From the NCBI GenBank assembly GCA_934201705.1, contig CAKPXF010000003.1:62001-126000 (forward strand): a stretch of 64,000 nt of DNA, written 5' to 3'. Numbering within the stretch: the first letter of the stretch is position 1; each line of letters opens with the position of its first letter. The position numbers were made by a program, and so were the translations under genes. Shown in pieces: positions 34,311 through 43,059 of this stretch. The notes beneath the pieces are model-generated. The model was not told the DNA's origin. It worked only from the letters and a program-made list of their open reading frames with translations, and ran no database searches. The stretch is from an uncultured Bacilli bacterium. Its GTDB lineage: Bacteria; Bacillota_I; Bacilli_A; RFN20; CAG-631.

Positions 34311-35864
34311 TTACTCTCCTAATTTTTTTTGAATGATTTTTAAATGATCATTATCAAAACTAACTTTCTTATTATAAAAATCATTAACCAAATATAAAAA
34401 TGTATTTTCATTCATTATTCCTGTTTGCTCTATTTCATATGATTTTTGAAAATTCTTTATAGCATCTACACAAGAATTATCAAAATACATATCATTGCGA
34501 TATTCTTTATCATACATTTTGTTAAAAAGGTTCATTAAATATGCATTTAAAACGGAAACTTCATCATATTTATAAGCATTAAAGTTGTTATTTTTAATAT
34601 AAATATATTTTTTAGCACTATATGTTTCCATTAAGGAAAGTATTTCATCTTTTATAACAGTACAATTTAAACTTGGAACAAAACCTAATTGATAATCATT
34701 TTCATAATAAGAAGATGTCATACCAATCCAACTATTATCAGGCCTTAGCCATTTTGCACAAGTATACTTTAAATTATAAGTATTATTTAAAACACTAATA
34801 TTTCTTTGAGCAATACCCTTTCCATAAGATTTACTTCCAACTAAATATAAATTATAAGAGGCATTTCCATTATTATTTTTAGCATAATAAGATAAGGCAG
34901 ATATCATAACTTCTGATGCTGAAGCAGTTTTTTCATTTTGTAAAATAAAAATATTATTATAATTGTATTTTAAAGGATTAGCTGTGTAGTACTTACTGCT
35001 TGTATTTCCTTTAAATTCTAATGTTGTGATTAATGTATCCTTTGGTAAGAACAAATTACAAATATTAATTGATGAAGATAAATCTCCACCACCATTGTTT
35101 CTTAAATCTATAATTAAATTTTTAGAAGGATTTTCATTTAAAATTGCATCAAGCTGATTACATGTATTATCATAAGAATTTGCATCAACAAAGCTAGTTA
35201 AAGAAACCATTGTTGTATCGCTTATGTTACAATCAACTAATGAAGCATAAGTATTTCCTTTTCTTTCATTTAAAGTAAGCTCATAATCATATGTTTCAAA
35301 CTTATTCGTATTATTTAATCTTGCCACACTAACATATAAACTTTCATTCTTTTTTCCAATTGCATTATCAAAAAGATTAGAAAAATTAATATTATCATCT
35401 AATACTGAATAATACTTTATACTATCATTTTCTTTTTTACCAACCTTTAAGACAATATCACCAATTTGTAATTTGTTATAGGCTGTTCCATCCTTTTCAA
35501 TATTACTAATGACTGGATAATTAAAAAAGTTTGAAAATGTTACTCCTATTTTTCCTTTTTCAGTTACTATAGTTTGTCCTTCTTCTTTTTTAGTTAAATA
35601 TGTATAAGGATCTAAAAATGTTTTATCATTAGTCGATAGAGCTCCAACAAATTGGTCTATTAATACATCTTCATTACAATCCTTACCATAATAAATATCG
35701 CTATACCAGTTACTTTTTAAAATATTAATTAAACGATCAAACTCGGTGTTATTTTTATTTATATCTAAAGATGATGCAATCTTGACTCCACTAACTATTC
35801 CGAGTGTTAAAGAGATTGTAGTAAGTAAAGCAGCAATTATAATCATTTTAACTTTTTTATTCAT
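34311..35864 (-). CDS. S41 C-terminal processing peptidase with PDZ and peptidoglycan-binding domains
   Basis: A membrane-anchored serine protease (517 residues) acting outside the cytoplasm. An N-terminal membrane helix (about 5-30) is followed by a PDZ domain (about 95-155: GKIGVTFSNFFNYPV, LQIGDIVLKVGKK). The S41 core has nucleophile Ser317 in KTASASEVM and Lys349 in SKSYGKGIA. A C-terminal peptidoglycan-binding fold follows (AIKNFQKSYEIEQTGIMNENT). The frame opens at a GTG, but AGGTGA is placed for the ATG at 35864. Similar proteases in Bacilli process wall enzymes or signalling proteins; the target here is unknown. It follows whiA by five bases. Confidence 0.9.
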   Translation of the reverse strand: MNKKVKMIIIAALLTTISLTLGIVSGVKIASSLDINKNNTEFDRLINILKSNWYSDIYYGKDCNEDVLIDQFVGALSTNDKTFLDPYTYLTKKEEGQTIVTEKGKIGVTFSNFFNYPVISNIEKDGTAYNKLQIGDIVLKVGKKENDSIKYYSVLDDNINFSNLFDNAIGKKNESLYVSVARLNNTNKFETYDYELTLNERKGNTYASLVDCNISDTTMVSLTSFVDANSYDNTCNQLDAILNENPSKNLIIDLRNNGGGDLSSSINICNLFLPKDTLITTLEFKGNTSSKYYTANPLKYNYNNIFILQNEKTASASEVMISALSYYAKNNNGNASYNLYLVGSKSYGKGIAQRNISVLNNTYNLKYTCAKWLRPDNSWIGMTSSYYENDYQLGFVPSLNCTVIKDEILSLMETYSAKKYIYIKNNNFNAYKYDEVSVLNAYLMNLFNKMYDKEYRNDMYFDNSCVDAIKNFQKSYEIEQTGIMNENTFLYLVNDFYNKKVSFDNDHLKIIQKKLGE

Positions 35865-35869
35865 ATGAA

Positions 35870-36796
35870 TCACCTACTTTTTAATTGTTCATAGCTATTA
35901 GCAATTACTTTAATTTTATTAAATAAATGGTTAATTCCACTTTTTGTAATATTCTTATTTGTTAATTCATTAAATTTATTAGCTAATTCTTTTAAAGAAT
36001 CTTCAGGATTATCAAGTCTTAAATTAGCAAGGATTTCTAAATCTTTTTCTAAAAAAGATAAGGAAGAATACTTTTTAATGATTTCAATATTTTTTATTTG
36101 CTCATTTGCAGCAACATTTACTCTTACAGAATTAGCAATATCGCAATTGTTTATTCTATTTCCACTATTTACATAATCTCTTTCCATTCGATAATCTTCA
36201 AATTCAAAATAGCAATTAGTAGCTTTTATTCCAGCTAAAAAATCAGCAATTTCTTGTGATTTTTTCAAATATACAACTATTTGATTTCTTCTATTAATCA
36301 TCTTTGGCGACAAATTTATTTTTTCAAGCAAACGTAAAACTTCTTTTGCGAACGTTTCATCAACAAAAGCCATTTCTAAATGGTAATTAGGCTTTTTAGG
36401 ATCATTTACAGATCCACTTCCCATAAAGCAACCACCTAAAAATGATTTAATTCTTCTATCGCTCCTACTAATATTTTTTAAATTTTCTAAATATAAAAGG
36501 TCTAAATCCTTTAATATAAAATCAACTTTTTCAGTAATACTTAAGCAATAAAAATTGCTTTTTTTTAGTTTCATACTTTTATATATTGAAGTTAAAGGCT
36601 TAATGTCGTATAGCTGGTGTATTTTTCTAAAAACCTTTTGGGCTATTTTTGCATTTTCTGTTTTAAAGTTAATAGTCATTCTTTTGTTGGAAATTAAAAT
36701 GTTTCCGGCCGTTTTAAAAAGAGCCGTAAGCTCATCACGTTCATATTCAGCCTCATTCAATGCTAGTTCATCTTTAACCATTGATGCAAAAGACAT
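35870..36796 (-). CDS. whiA: DNA-binding sporulation/division regulator WhiA
   Basis: A LAGLIDADG-fold plus helix-turn-helix protein kept in nearly all Gram-positives, where it affects cell division and chromosome segregation. The N-terminus SFASMVKDELALNE and the RRIKSFLGGCFMGSGSVNDP segment are the family's homing-endonuclease-like parts. The C-terminal helix-turn-helix is NPEDSLKELANKFNE...NKNITKSGINHLFNKI. The frame extends to a TTG at 36820 inside trxB, but AAGGAAGTGAG fits the ATG at 36796 (308 residues). In many Bacilli it sits behind yvcJ and yvcK; here it follows lgt and trxB instead. Confidence 0.95.
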   Translation of the reverse strand: MSFASMVKDELALNEAEYERDELTALFKTAGNILISNKRMTINFKTENAKIAQKVFRKIHQLYDIKPLTSIYKSMKLKKSNFYCLSITEKVDFILKDLDLLYLENLKNISRSDRRIKSFLGGCFMGSGSVNDPKKPNYHLEMAFVDETFAKEVLRLLEKINLSPKMINRRNQIVVYLKKSQEIADFLAGIKATNCYFEFEDYRMERDYVNSGNRINNCDIANSVRVNVAANEQIKNIEIIKKYSSLSFLEKDLEILANLRLDNPEDSLKELANKFNELTNKNITKSGINHLFNKIKVIANSYEQLKSR

Positions 36797-36800
36797 AATC

Positions 36801-37703
36801 TCACTTCCTTTTATTTGCAATATATTGAGCTACAATTGCTCCATCAGCACAAGCGGTAATTACTTGCCTTAATTCCTTATTTATAACGTCACCAATACCA
36901 AAAATACCATTTATTTTACTTTCATAATTTGAATTAACACTCATATAGCCATTACTTGTAAAAATATCATATTTGCTTAAAAAAGTGTTTGATGGTAAAG
37001 ATGATGTTAAAACAAATAACCCATTTGTTTTAATATTTATTGTTTCATCATTTTCTTTTAAAATATCAATGCTAGTTAAAGTATCATCACCATATAATTT
37101 ACTTATTTTCTTTATATTTATTACTGCTACTTTATTAGTATTAATTATTTCATCATATAGTTTAAATTTTTTAATATCTGTTAATGCTAACAAATTTATA
37201 TAGCTAGCAAATTTTAATAGATACATTACTTCATTTAAAGAATGCTCATTATTAACTATGCATGCGATTTCTTTGCCTTGAAAAAATTTTCCATCACAAA
37301 CTGCACAATAAGAAATTCCTTTTCCTATATATTTTTTTTCATTTAATACATTCAATCTAGCATAAGTTGTACCAGTTGCAACTACAACATTTTTACAATT
37401 GTATCTATTGGATAGAGTTTCAACAATTTTGATATCATCATTTACAATTATGTTAATTACTTCATCAAAAGCAAATTCAACATTTAAGTCAGTAACTTGC
37501 TTATACATTTTATACGCTAATGAAGCACCATCTTCTTCATCATATCCTGGGTAATTATGAATTTTATTAATATTAATTAATTGCCCACCAGGAGTTTCTT
37601 TTTCAATTATTAAGATATTTAAGTTAGCGCGCTTAGCATATAAAGCGCAAGAAAGCCCACTAGGGCCTGCACCAATTATTATTATATCATATAGCTTTTC
37701 CAT
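36801..37703 (-). CDS. trxB: Thioredoxin reductase-like flavoprotein, NADPH motif not recognisable
   Basis: A 300-residue flavoprotein: FAD motif IIGAGPSGLSCALYAKRANL (9-28), redox pair CAVC (C133, C136), and the C-terminal FAD signature FGIGDVINKELRQVITACADGA. Thus the disulfide-reducing core is complete. In standard TrxB the stretch after CxxC carries GGGNSA and HRRD for NADPH. Here the same place reads IACIVNNEHSLNEVMYLLKF (about 145-165) and LLALTDIKKF, without the glycines or the arginines. It may use another electron donor, as ferredoxin-dependent and other deep-branching TrxB relatives do; that is inference. It overlaps lgt by 17 bases. Confidence 0.85.
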   Translation of the reverse strand: MEKLYDIIIIGAGPSGLSCALYAKRANLNILIIEKETPGGQLININKIHNYPGYDEEDGASLAYKMYKQVTDLNVEFAFDEVINIIVNDDIKIVETLSNRYNCKNVVVATGTTYARLNVLNEKKYIGKGISYCAVCDGKFFQGKEIACIVNNEHSLNEVMYLLKFASYINLLALTDIKKFKLYDEIINTNKVAVINIKKISKLYGDDTLTSIDILKENDETINIKTNGLFVLTSSLPSNTFLSKYDIFTSNGYMSVNSNYESKINGIFGIGDVINKELRQVITACADGAIVAQYIANKRK

Positions 37704-38760
37704 TCATTTCACCATTTTTTCTTGCTCTAATTTCAGCTTTTTTAGCCTCTATTTTCTTATTTAATTCTTCATCATGTAAAGCTTGCTTTTCTGCTTCTTG
37801 CTTTTTATAATAATTAACCATATATGCATCATCAATATCTTTAACATTTCTATAATAAATAAATGCTACGATAAAGCCAACTACTCCAATTATTATATAA
37901 ATAATTGACATAAACATTGATGCAGGTAGTTTAAGGAATCCTGGCATAATAAATTGATCATCTCTTAGTGGCTCTAAGCATAATCTTACAGTACCATACC
38001 ATATAAAATATAAAAATCCCACTTGATAAGGCTTTCTAAATTTTTTCCAAAATCTCCACGCTAATACACCAATTAAAATGAAACCAATAATATTAATCAT
38101 ACTTTCAATATAAAATAAAGGAATATGAACACTTGATTTACCGATTTGTGAATTACTACCTATTCCTGTACAATAATCAATTACAAAACTAGGAATCCAC
38201 CAAGATAGCTTACTTCTATCAACTAATTTTCCATAAACCTCACCATTAAAGAAATTACCCCATCTTCCTAATATTTGACCAATAAAAATTGATGAAACGC
38301 AAATGTCAAAATGTAATCCTAAAGGATATTTCTTTTTTATTTTTGAAAAATAAATAATTCCCCATAATACTCCAAATAATACTCCACCTTGTACGGCAAG
38401 CCCTGATAATTCAAATCTTCCATTACTAAAGCCTATAATTGCTAAAAAAGAATCAATAAAGTTCCCTTTATTAAATTCACTAAAATTTGCGATTACATAC
38501 CAAAGCCTTGTACCAACTAAAGCAATGGGAATTACTGAAAAGAAAAAATTATCATAATAATCTTCAGGTAATCCCTTATATTTTAATTCTTTTCTGCATC
38601 TTAATAAGCATAAAACCATTCCTAAAAGTATACAAATAGCATACCATCTAATTAAATCTTTTCCATTAAATCTTAAAAATACACCTATATCATCGTTATG
38701 GTCAAAAAGCCATGGCCAAATTGCTGTTTTTGCTATATACATTATATTAATAATAAACAT
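37687..38760 (-). CDS. lgt: Prolipoprotein diacylglyceryl transferase
   Basis: Moves a diacylglyceryl group onto the lipobox cysteine of lipoprotein precursors at the membrane. Seven membrane helices and the signature GRWGNFFNGEVYG (about 160-172) are present. The 357-residue length includes a charged C-terminal tail of about 50 residues (YKKQEAEKQALHDEELNKKIEAK), longer than in most Lgt. GGAAGTGAG sits before the ATG. Its substrates in this window include the 1252-residue lipoprotein. It is first in the lgt-trxB-whiA-S41-uvrB run. Confidence 0.95.
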   Translation of the reverse strand: MFIINIMYIAKTAIWPWLFDHNDDIGVFLRFNGKDLIRWYAICILLGMVLCLLRCRKELKYKGLPEDYYDNFFFSVIPIALVGTRLWYVIANFSEFNKGNFIDSFLAIIGFSNGRFELSGLAVQGGVLFGVLWGIIYFSKIKKKYPLGLHFDICVSSIFIGQILGRWGNFFNGEVYGKLVDRSKLSWWIPSFVIDYCTGIGSNSQIGKSSVHIPLFYIESMINIIGFILIGVLAWRFWKKFRKPYQVGFLYFIWYGTVRLCLEPLRDDQFIMPGFLKLPASMFMSIIYIIIGVVGFIVAFIYYRNVKDIDDAYMVNYYKKQEAEKQALHDEELNKKIEAKKAEIRARKNGEMNGKAI

Positions 38761-38815
38761 AAAAACTCACTTCCATTTCTTTTATTATTTTACCATATAT
38801 TAACATAGTTTAAAA

Positions 38816-38848
38816 CGAAAAAAAATAAAATGCACTTATTTTGTGCAT
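38816..38848 (-). terminator. Rho-independent terminator of uvrA
   Basis: Arms ATGCAC (38830-38835) and GTGCAT (38843-38848), 7-base loop, then TTTTATTTTTTTT on the minus strand, directly after the uvrA stop. Confidence 0.8.
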
Positions 38849-38849
38849 C

Positions 38850-41678
38850 TTATTTATTTAATACTTTCTTTAAAAACATTCCAGTATAACTGTTTTTTAC
38901 CTTGCTTACCTCTTCTGGTGTTCCTTTAGCAATAACTTTTCCACCTTTATCTCCGCCATCAGGTCCTAAGTCAATTACGTAATCAGCAACTTTAATCATA
39001 TCAAGATTATGTTCAATCATAACAACACTATCACCATTATCAACAATTCTATTAATAACATCAATTAATCTTTTTACATCATCAGTATGTAAACCTGTTG
39101 TTGGTTCATCAAGAATAAATAATGTTTTTCCTGTTGCTTTTTTTTGAAGTTCATTAGCAAGCTTTACACGTTGAGCTTCACCACCTGATAACGTTAATGC
39201 ATTTTGTCCAACCTTAACATAGCCAAGCCCTACATCTAATAATACTTTTAATTTGCTGGCAATTTTACTATGATTTTTAAAGAAATCATAGGCTTCTTCA
39301 ATTGTCATTTCAAGTACATCATAAATATTTTTACCTTTATATTTTACCTTTAATGTATCTTCATTATATCTTTTTCCATTACATAATTCACATGGAACAT
39401 AAACATCTGGTAAAAAATGCATTGGTACCCTAATTACACCATCACCTTCACATTTTTCGCATCTTCCGCCACGAACATTAAATGAAAATCTACCTTTTGT
39501 GTAGCCTTTTTCTTTAGCTTCGACTGTTTGTGCAAAAATATCTCTAATTAAATCAAATACTCCAGTATATGTTGCTGGATTACTACGTGGTGATCTACCG
39601 ATTGGATCTTGAGTAACATTTACAATTTTATCAATATTTTCTATTCCATCAATTCTATCACATTTACCATATTGCATTCTTTGCTTTTTATAAAGTTCTT
39701 TATAAATCTTTTGATATAATGTATCGTTAATTAATGTCGATTTGCCACTTCCAGAAACTCCTGTAATTACAGTAAACACTCCAAGAGGAATATTAACAGT
39801 GATATGCTTTAAATTGTTCTCACTCGCATTAACTATTGTTAAAAACTTTCCATTTCCATGGCGACGAGCATTTGGAACATTAATAACCTTCCTTTTTGAA
39901 AGATAATCTCCAGTTATTGAATTCAAATTATTCATTACTTCCTGTGGAGTCCCGCATGCTACAACTTCTCCACCATGTACCCCCGCACGTGGCCCAATAT
40001 CAACTAAATAATCAGCAGCTAACATTGTGTCCTCATCATGTTCAACTACAATTAAAGTGTTTCCTAAATCACGCATATTCTTCATTGTTTGAATTAACTT
40101 CTCATTATCTTTTTGATGAAGGCCAATTGAAGGCTCATCTAAAACATATAAAACGCCAGTTAATTTACTACCAATTTGTGTTGCAAGACGAATACGTTGT
40201 GCTTCTCCACCTGATAAGGTTGATGCCATTCTATCAAGTGTTAAATAATCAAGGCCAACATTAATTAAAAATGCTAATCGATTCTTTATTTCTTCAATTA
40301 ATAACTTAGCGATTTCTTTTTGCTGGTATGTTATATTCATATTAATTAAAAAATCATAAATATCACTAATTGATTTAGCTGTTAAATCTGCAATATTTAA
40401 GCCATCAATTCTTACAGCTAATGGCTTTTCATTTAATCTTTTACCATTACATTTAGTACACTTTGTCTCCATCATAAATGAAAAATACCAATCTCTAAGC
40501 ATTGATGATTGTGTTTCCATATATAATCTTTCAATGTGCGATTTAGGACCTTCAATAAAGCCATTTCGATGCATTTGATTACCACTTCTTGATGTTAAGG
40601 TGTATTTTAAGGGGATATCCGAGCCTACTAAGGCTATTTGCTTTTCAAATTTTGTTAAATCCTTAAATGGCTTATCCATATCTATATTATAATATTTACA
40701 CAAATAAACAAATTCTTGCCATTCAAGATTTTCACTACCAAGGATATTTTTATAATATGTAATTGCACCTTCATTTAATGATAAAGTATCATCCTCAACT
40801 AGTATATCAGGGTTAACTTCCATTTTTATTCCAAGTCCTTTGCATTCACTACATGCTCCTTGAGGAGCATTAAATGAAAACAAACGAGGCTCTAATTTTC
40901 CGATACTAAAGCCACAAATTTTACAAGCATAATTAGTTGAGTAAACATATTCTTTATCATTTACTAATACATGAATTATACCTTCGCCATATTTTGAAGC
41001 AAGCTCTAATGCTTCAACAAGTCTATCATTGTTTTCTTCCTTTAAAGCTATTCTATCAACAACTAAATAAACAGTATGCTTAATATTAGTTGATAAACCA
41101 TTTTCAATATAATCTTCAATTAAAGCAAGTTCTCCATCAATTTTAACTCTTATAAAACCGCTTTTTAATAATTTAGCAAATAAATCCTTTTGGCTTCCCT
41201 TTTTATTATCAACTATTAGTGCCATAATTGTTAATCTTGAATTTTCTTCATATTCAAATATTTTATTTTTTATTTCACTAATTGTTAAACCGACAATCGG
41301 AATGTTATGTGTTGGACAAAAAGGGGTACCTATACGAGCATAGAGTAATCTTAAATAATCATATATTTCTGTTACTGTACCTACTGTTGAACGTGGATTA
41401 TGGCTAGTTGTTTTTTGATCTATTGAAATAGCCGGAGATAATCCTTCAATTGAATCAACATCTGGTTTTTTTACTCCACCTAAAAATTGTCTAGCATAAG
41501 GAGATAAAGATTCTACATATCGTCTTTGTCCTTCTGCATATATTGTATCAAATGCCAATGAAGTCTTTCCACTTCCAGATAAACCTGTCATAACAATAAG
41601 CTTATTTCTAGGTAATTCTAGATTAATATTTTTTAAATTGTTCTCCCTAGCACCTTTAATTATTATTTTATCATTCAT
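38850..41678 (-). CDS. uvrA: UvrABC system protein A
   Basis: ATP-dependent damage sensor of nucleotide excision repair. The 942-residue protein has two ABC-type ATPase halves: Walker A GLSGSGKTSLAF (about 31-42) and GVSGSGKSTLIND (about 635-647), signatures LSGGEAQRIRLA and LSGGEAQRVKLA, and Walker B VLDEPSIGLHQ and ILDEPTTGLHT. Zinc fingers are visible (CKICGF...CSECKG; CTKCNG; CEKCEGDG...CELCNG). Everything is standard. An extended -10 promoter lies just after the tuf terminator, so uvrA has its own transcript. Confidence 0.98.
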   Translation of the reverse strand: MNDKIIIKGARENNLKNINLELPRNKLIVMTGLSGSGKTSLAFDTIYAEGQRRYVESLSPYARQFLGGVKKPDVDSIEGLSPAISIDQKTTSHNPRSTVGTVTEIYDYLRLLYARIGTPFCPTHNIPIVGLTISEIKNKIFEYEENSRLTIMALIVDNKKGSQKDLFAKLLKSGFIRVKIDGELALIEDYIENGLSTNIKHTVYLVVDRIALKEENNDRLVEALELASKYGEGIIHVLVNDKEYVYSTNYACKICGFSIGKLEPRLFSFNAPQGACSECKGLGIKMEVNPDILVEDDTLSLNEGAITYYKNILGSENLEWQEFVYLCKYYNIDMDKPFKDLTKFEKQIALVGSDIPLKYTLTSRSGNQMHRNGFIEGPKSHIERLYMETQSSMLRDWYFSFMMETKCTKCNGKRLNEKPLAVRIDGLNIADLTAKSISDIYDFLINMNITYQQKEIAKLLIEEIKNRLAFLINVGLDYLTLDRMASTLSGGEAQRIRLATQIGSKLTGVLYVLDEPSIGLHQKDNEKLIQTMKNMRDLGNTLIVVEHDEDTMLAADYLVDIGPRAGVHGGEVVACGTPQEVMNNLNSITGDYLSKRKVINVPNARRHGNGKFLTIVNASENNLKHITVNIPLGVFTVITGVSGSGKSTLINDTLYQKIYKELYKKQRMQYGKCDRIDGIENIDKIVNVTQDPIGRSPRSNPATYTGVFDLIRDIFAQTVEAKEKGYTKGRFSFNVRGGRCEKCEGDGVIRVPMHFLPDVYVPCELCNGKRYNEDTLKVKYKGKNIYDVLEMTIEEAYDFFKNHSKIASKLKVLLDVGLGYVKVGQNALTLSGGEAQRVKLANELQKKATGKTLFILDEPTTGLHTDDVKRLIDVINRIVDNGDSVVMIEHNLDMIKVADYVIDLGPDGGDKGGKVIAKGTPEEVSKVKNSYTGMFLKKVLNK

Positions 41679-41707
41679 ATTATTTCACTTCCTAAACATC
41701 ACTACTT

Positions 41708-41716
41708 ATTATACCA
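41708..41716 (-). promoter_or_regulatory. Extended -10 promoter of uvrA
   Basis: TGG-TATAAT on the minus strand, 30 bases before the ATG, in an extended -10 arrangement. No -35 is clear. No LexA box was seen next to it. Confidence 0.5.
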
Positions 41717-41756
41717 AGAAAACAAAAAACTTACCATATTTCTATAGTAAGTTTTT
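41717..41756 (-). terminator. Rho-independent terminator of tuf
   Basis: Perfect 10-bp arms AAAAACTTAC (41725-41734) and GTAAGTTTTT (41747-41756), 12-base loop, followed by TTGTTTTC on the minus strand. It lies 16 bases past the tuf stop. Confidence 0.85.
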
Positions 41757-41772
41757 ATAACTGTTAGATTAA

Positions 41773-42957
41773 TTATTCAATAATATCTACAACGTTTCCA
41801 GCACCAATTGTATGTCCACCTTCACGGATTGAGAACTTAGTTCCCTTTTCAACAGCGATTGGGTGAATTAATTCAACAGTGAATGTTACGTTATCACCTG
41901 GCATAACCATTGCTACATCATCAGGTAATTCGATAACTCCTGTAACGTCAGTAGTTCTGAAGTAGAATTGAGGACGGTAATTCTTAACGAATGGTTTATG
42001 ACGTCCACCTTCTTCTTTAGTTAAGATATAACAAGCTGCAGTGAACTTGTGATGTGGATGAACTGATCCTGGTTTAGCTAATACTTGACCACGGATAACT
42101 TGATCTCTGTTAATACCACGAAGTAATGCACCAACGTTATCTCCTGCTTCAGCAAAGTCTAATAACTTACGGAACATTTCAAGACCAGTAACAACTGATT
42201 TTTGAGTTTCTTTAATACCAACGATTTCTACTGGATCGTTTAAGTTAATGATACCACGTTCAACACGTCCTGTAACAACTGTACCACGACCAGAAATTGT
42301 CATAACATCTTCGATAGGCATTAAGAATGGCTTATCTGTATCATGAACTGGAGTAGGAATATATGTGTCAACAGCTTCCATTAATTGGTTGATAGATTCA
42401 ACATACTTAGGATCTCCTTCAAGAGCCTTTAAAGCTGAACCACGAATGATTGGAGTATCATCACCTGGGAATCCGTATTCAGTTAATAGATCACGAACTT
42501 CCATTTCAACTAAATCTAATAATTCTTCATCATCTACCATATCACATTTATTTAGGTAAACAACGATATAAGGAACACCAACTTGACGAGCAAGTAAGAT
42601 GTGTTCACGAGTTTGAGGCATTGGTCCATCAGTAGCTGCAACAACTAGGATAGCTCCATCCATTTGAGCTGCACCAGTAATCATGTTCTTTACATAGTCA
42701 GCGTGTCCTGGACAGTCAACGTGTGCATAGTGTCTCTTTTCAGTTTGGTATTCTACGTGAGCAGTATTAATAGTGATACCTCTTGCTTTTTCTTCTGGAG
42801 CCTTATCAATTTCATCATATTTTGTGAATGTAGCTCCACCCTTTTCTGCTAATACTTTAGTGATAGCTGCAGTAAGTGTAGTTTTTCCATGGTCAACGTG
42901 TCCGATTGTACCAATATTAACGTGTGGCTTACTTCTATCAAATTTTGCTTTTGCCAT
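41773..42957 (-). CDS. tuf: Translation elongation factor Tu
   Basis: Carries aminoacyl-tRNA to the ribosome as a GTP complex. The 394-residue protein has the G1 motif GHVDHGKT (about 19-26), G3 DCPGHADY, G4 NKCD and the switch I ARGITINTAHVEYQ. Domains II and III are complete to the end GAGNVVDIIE. Codon use looks richer in C and G than its neighbours, as expected for a highly expressed gene. A GGAGGAAAA site precedes the ATG. It follows fusA by about 100 bases with a likely promoter of its own. Confidence 0.99.
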   Translation of the reverse strand: MAKAKFDRSKPHVNIGTIGHVDHGKTTLTAAITKVLAEKGGATFTKYDEIDKAPEEKARGITINTAHVEYQTEKRHYAHVDCPGHADYVKNMITGAAQMDGAILVVAATDGPMPQTREHILLARQVGVPYIVVYLNKCDMVDDEELLDLVEMEVRDLLTEYGFPGDDTPIIRGSALKALEGDPKYVESINQLMEAVDTYIPTPVHDTDKPFLMPIEDVMTISGRGTVVTGRVERGIINLNDPVEIVGIKETQKSVVTGLEMFRKLLDFAEAGDNVGALLRGINRDQVIRGQVLAKPGSVHPHHKFTAACYILTKEEGGRHKPFVKNYRPQFYFRTTDVTGVIELPDDVAMVMPGDNVTFTVELIHPIAVEKGTKFSIREGGHTIGAGNVVDIIE

Positions 42958-42993
42958 TTTAATTTTCCTCCAATATTTTTTTACTATAGTATT

Positions 42994-43022
42994 ATTTTAT
43001 AATTTTTTATATTTTAAATCAA
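42994..43022 (-). promoter_or_regulatory. Possible promoter of tuf
   Basis: -35 TTGATT (43017-43022) and -10 TAAAAT (42994-42999), 17 bases apart, in the fusA-tuf gap. A 7-bp hairpin AATCAAT/ATTGATT covers the -35. tuf may also be read from the str operon promoter. Confidence 0.45.
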
Positions 43023-43059
43023 TATAAATTGATTCAAAAATCTTTTTTTTTGTTTTTTA

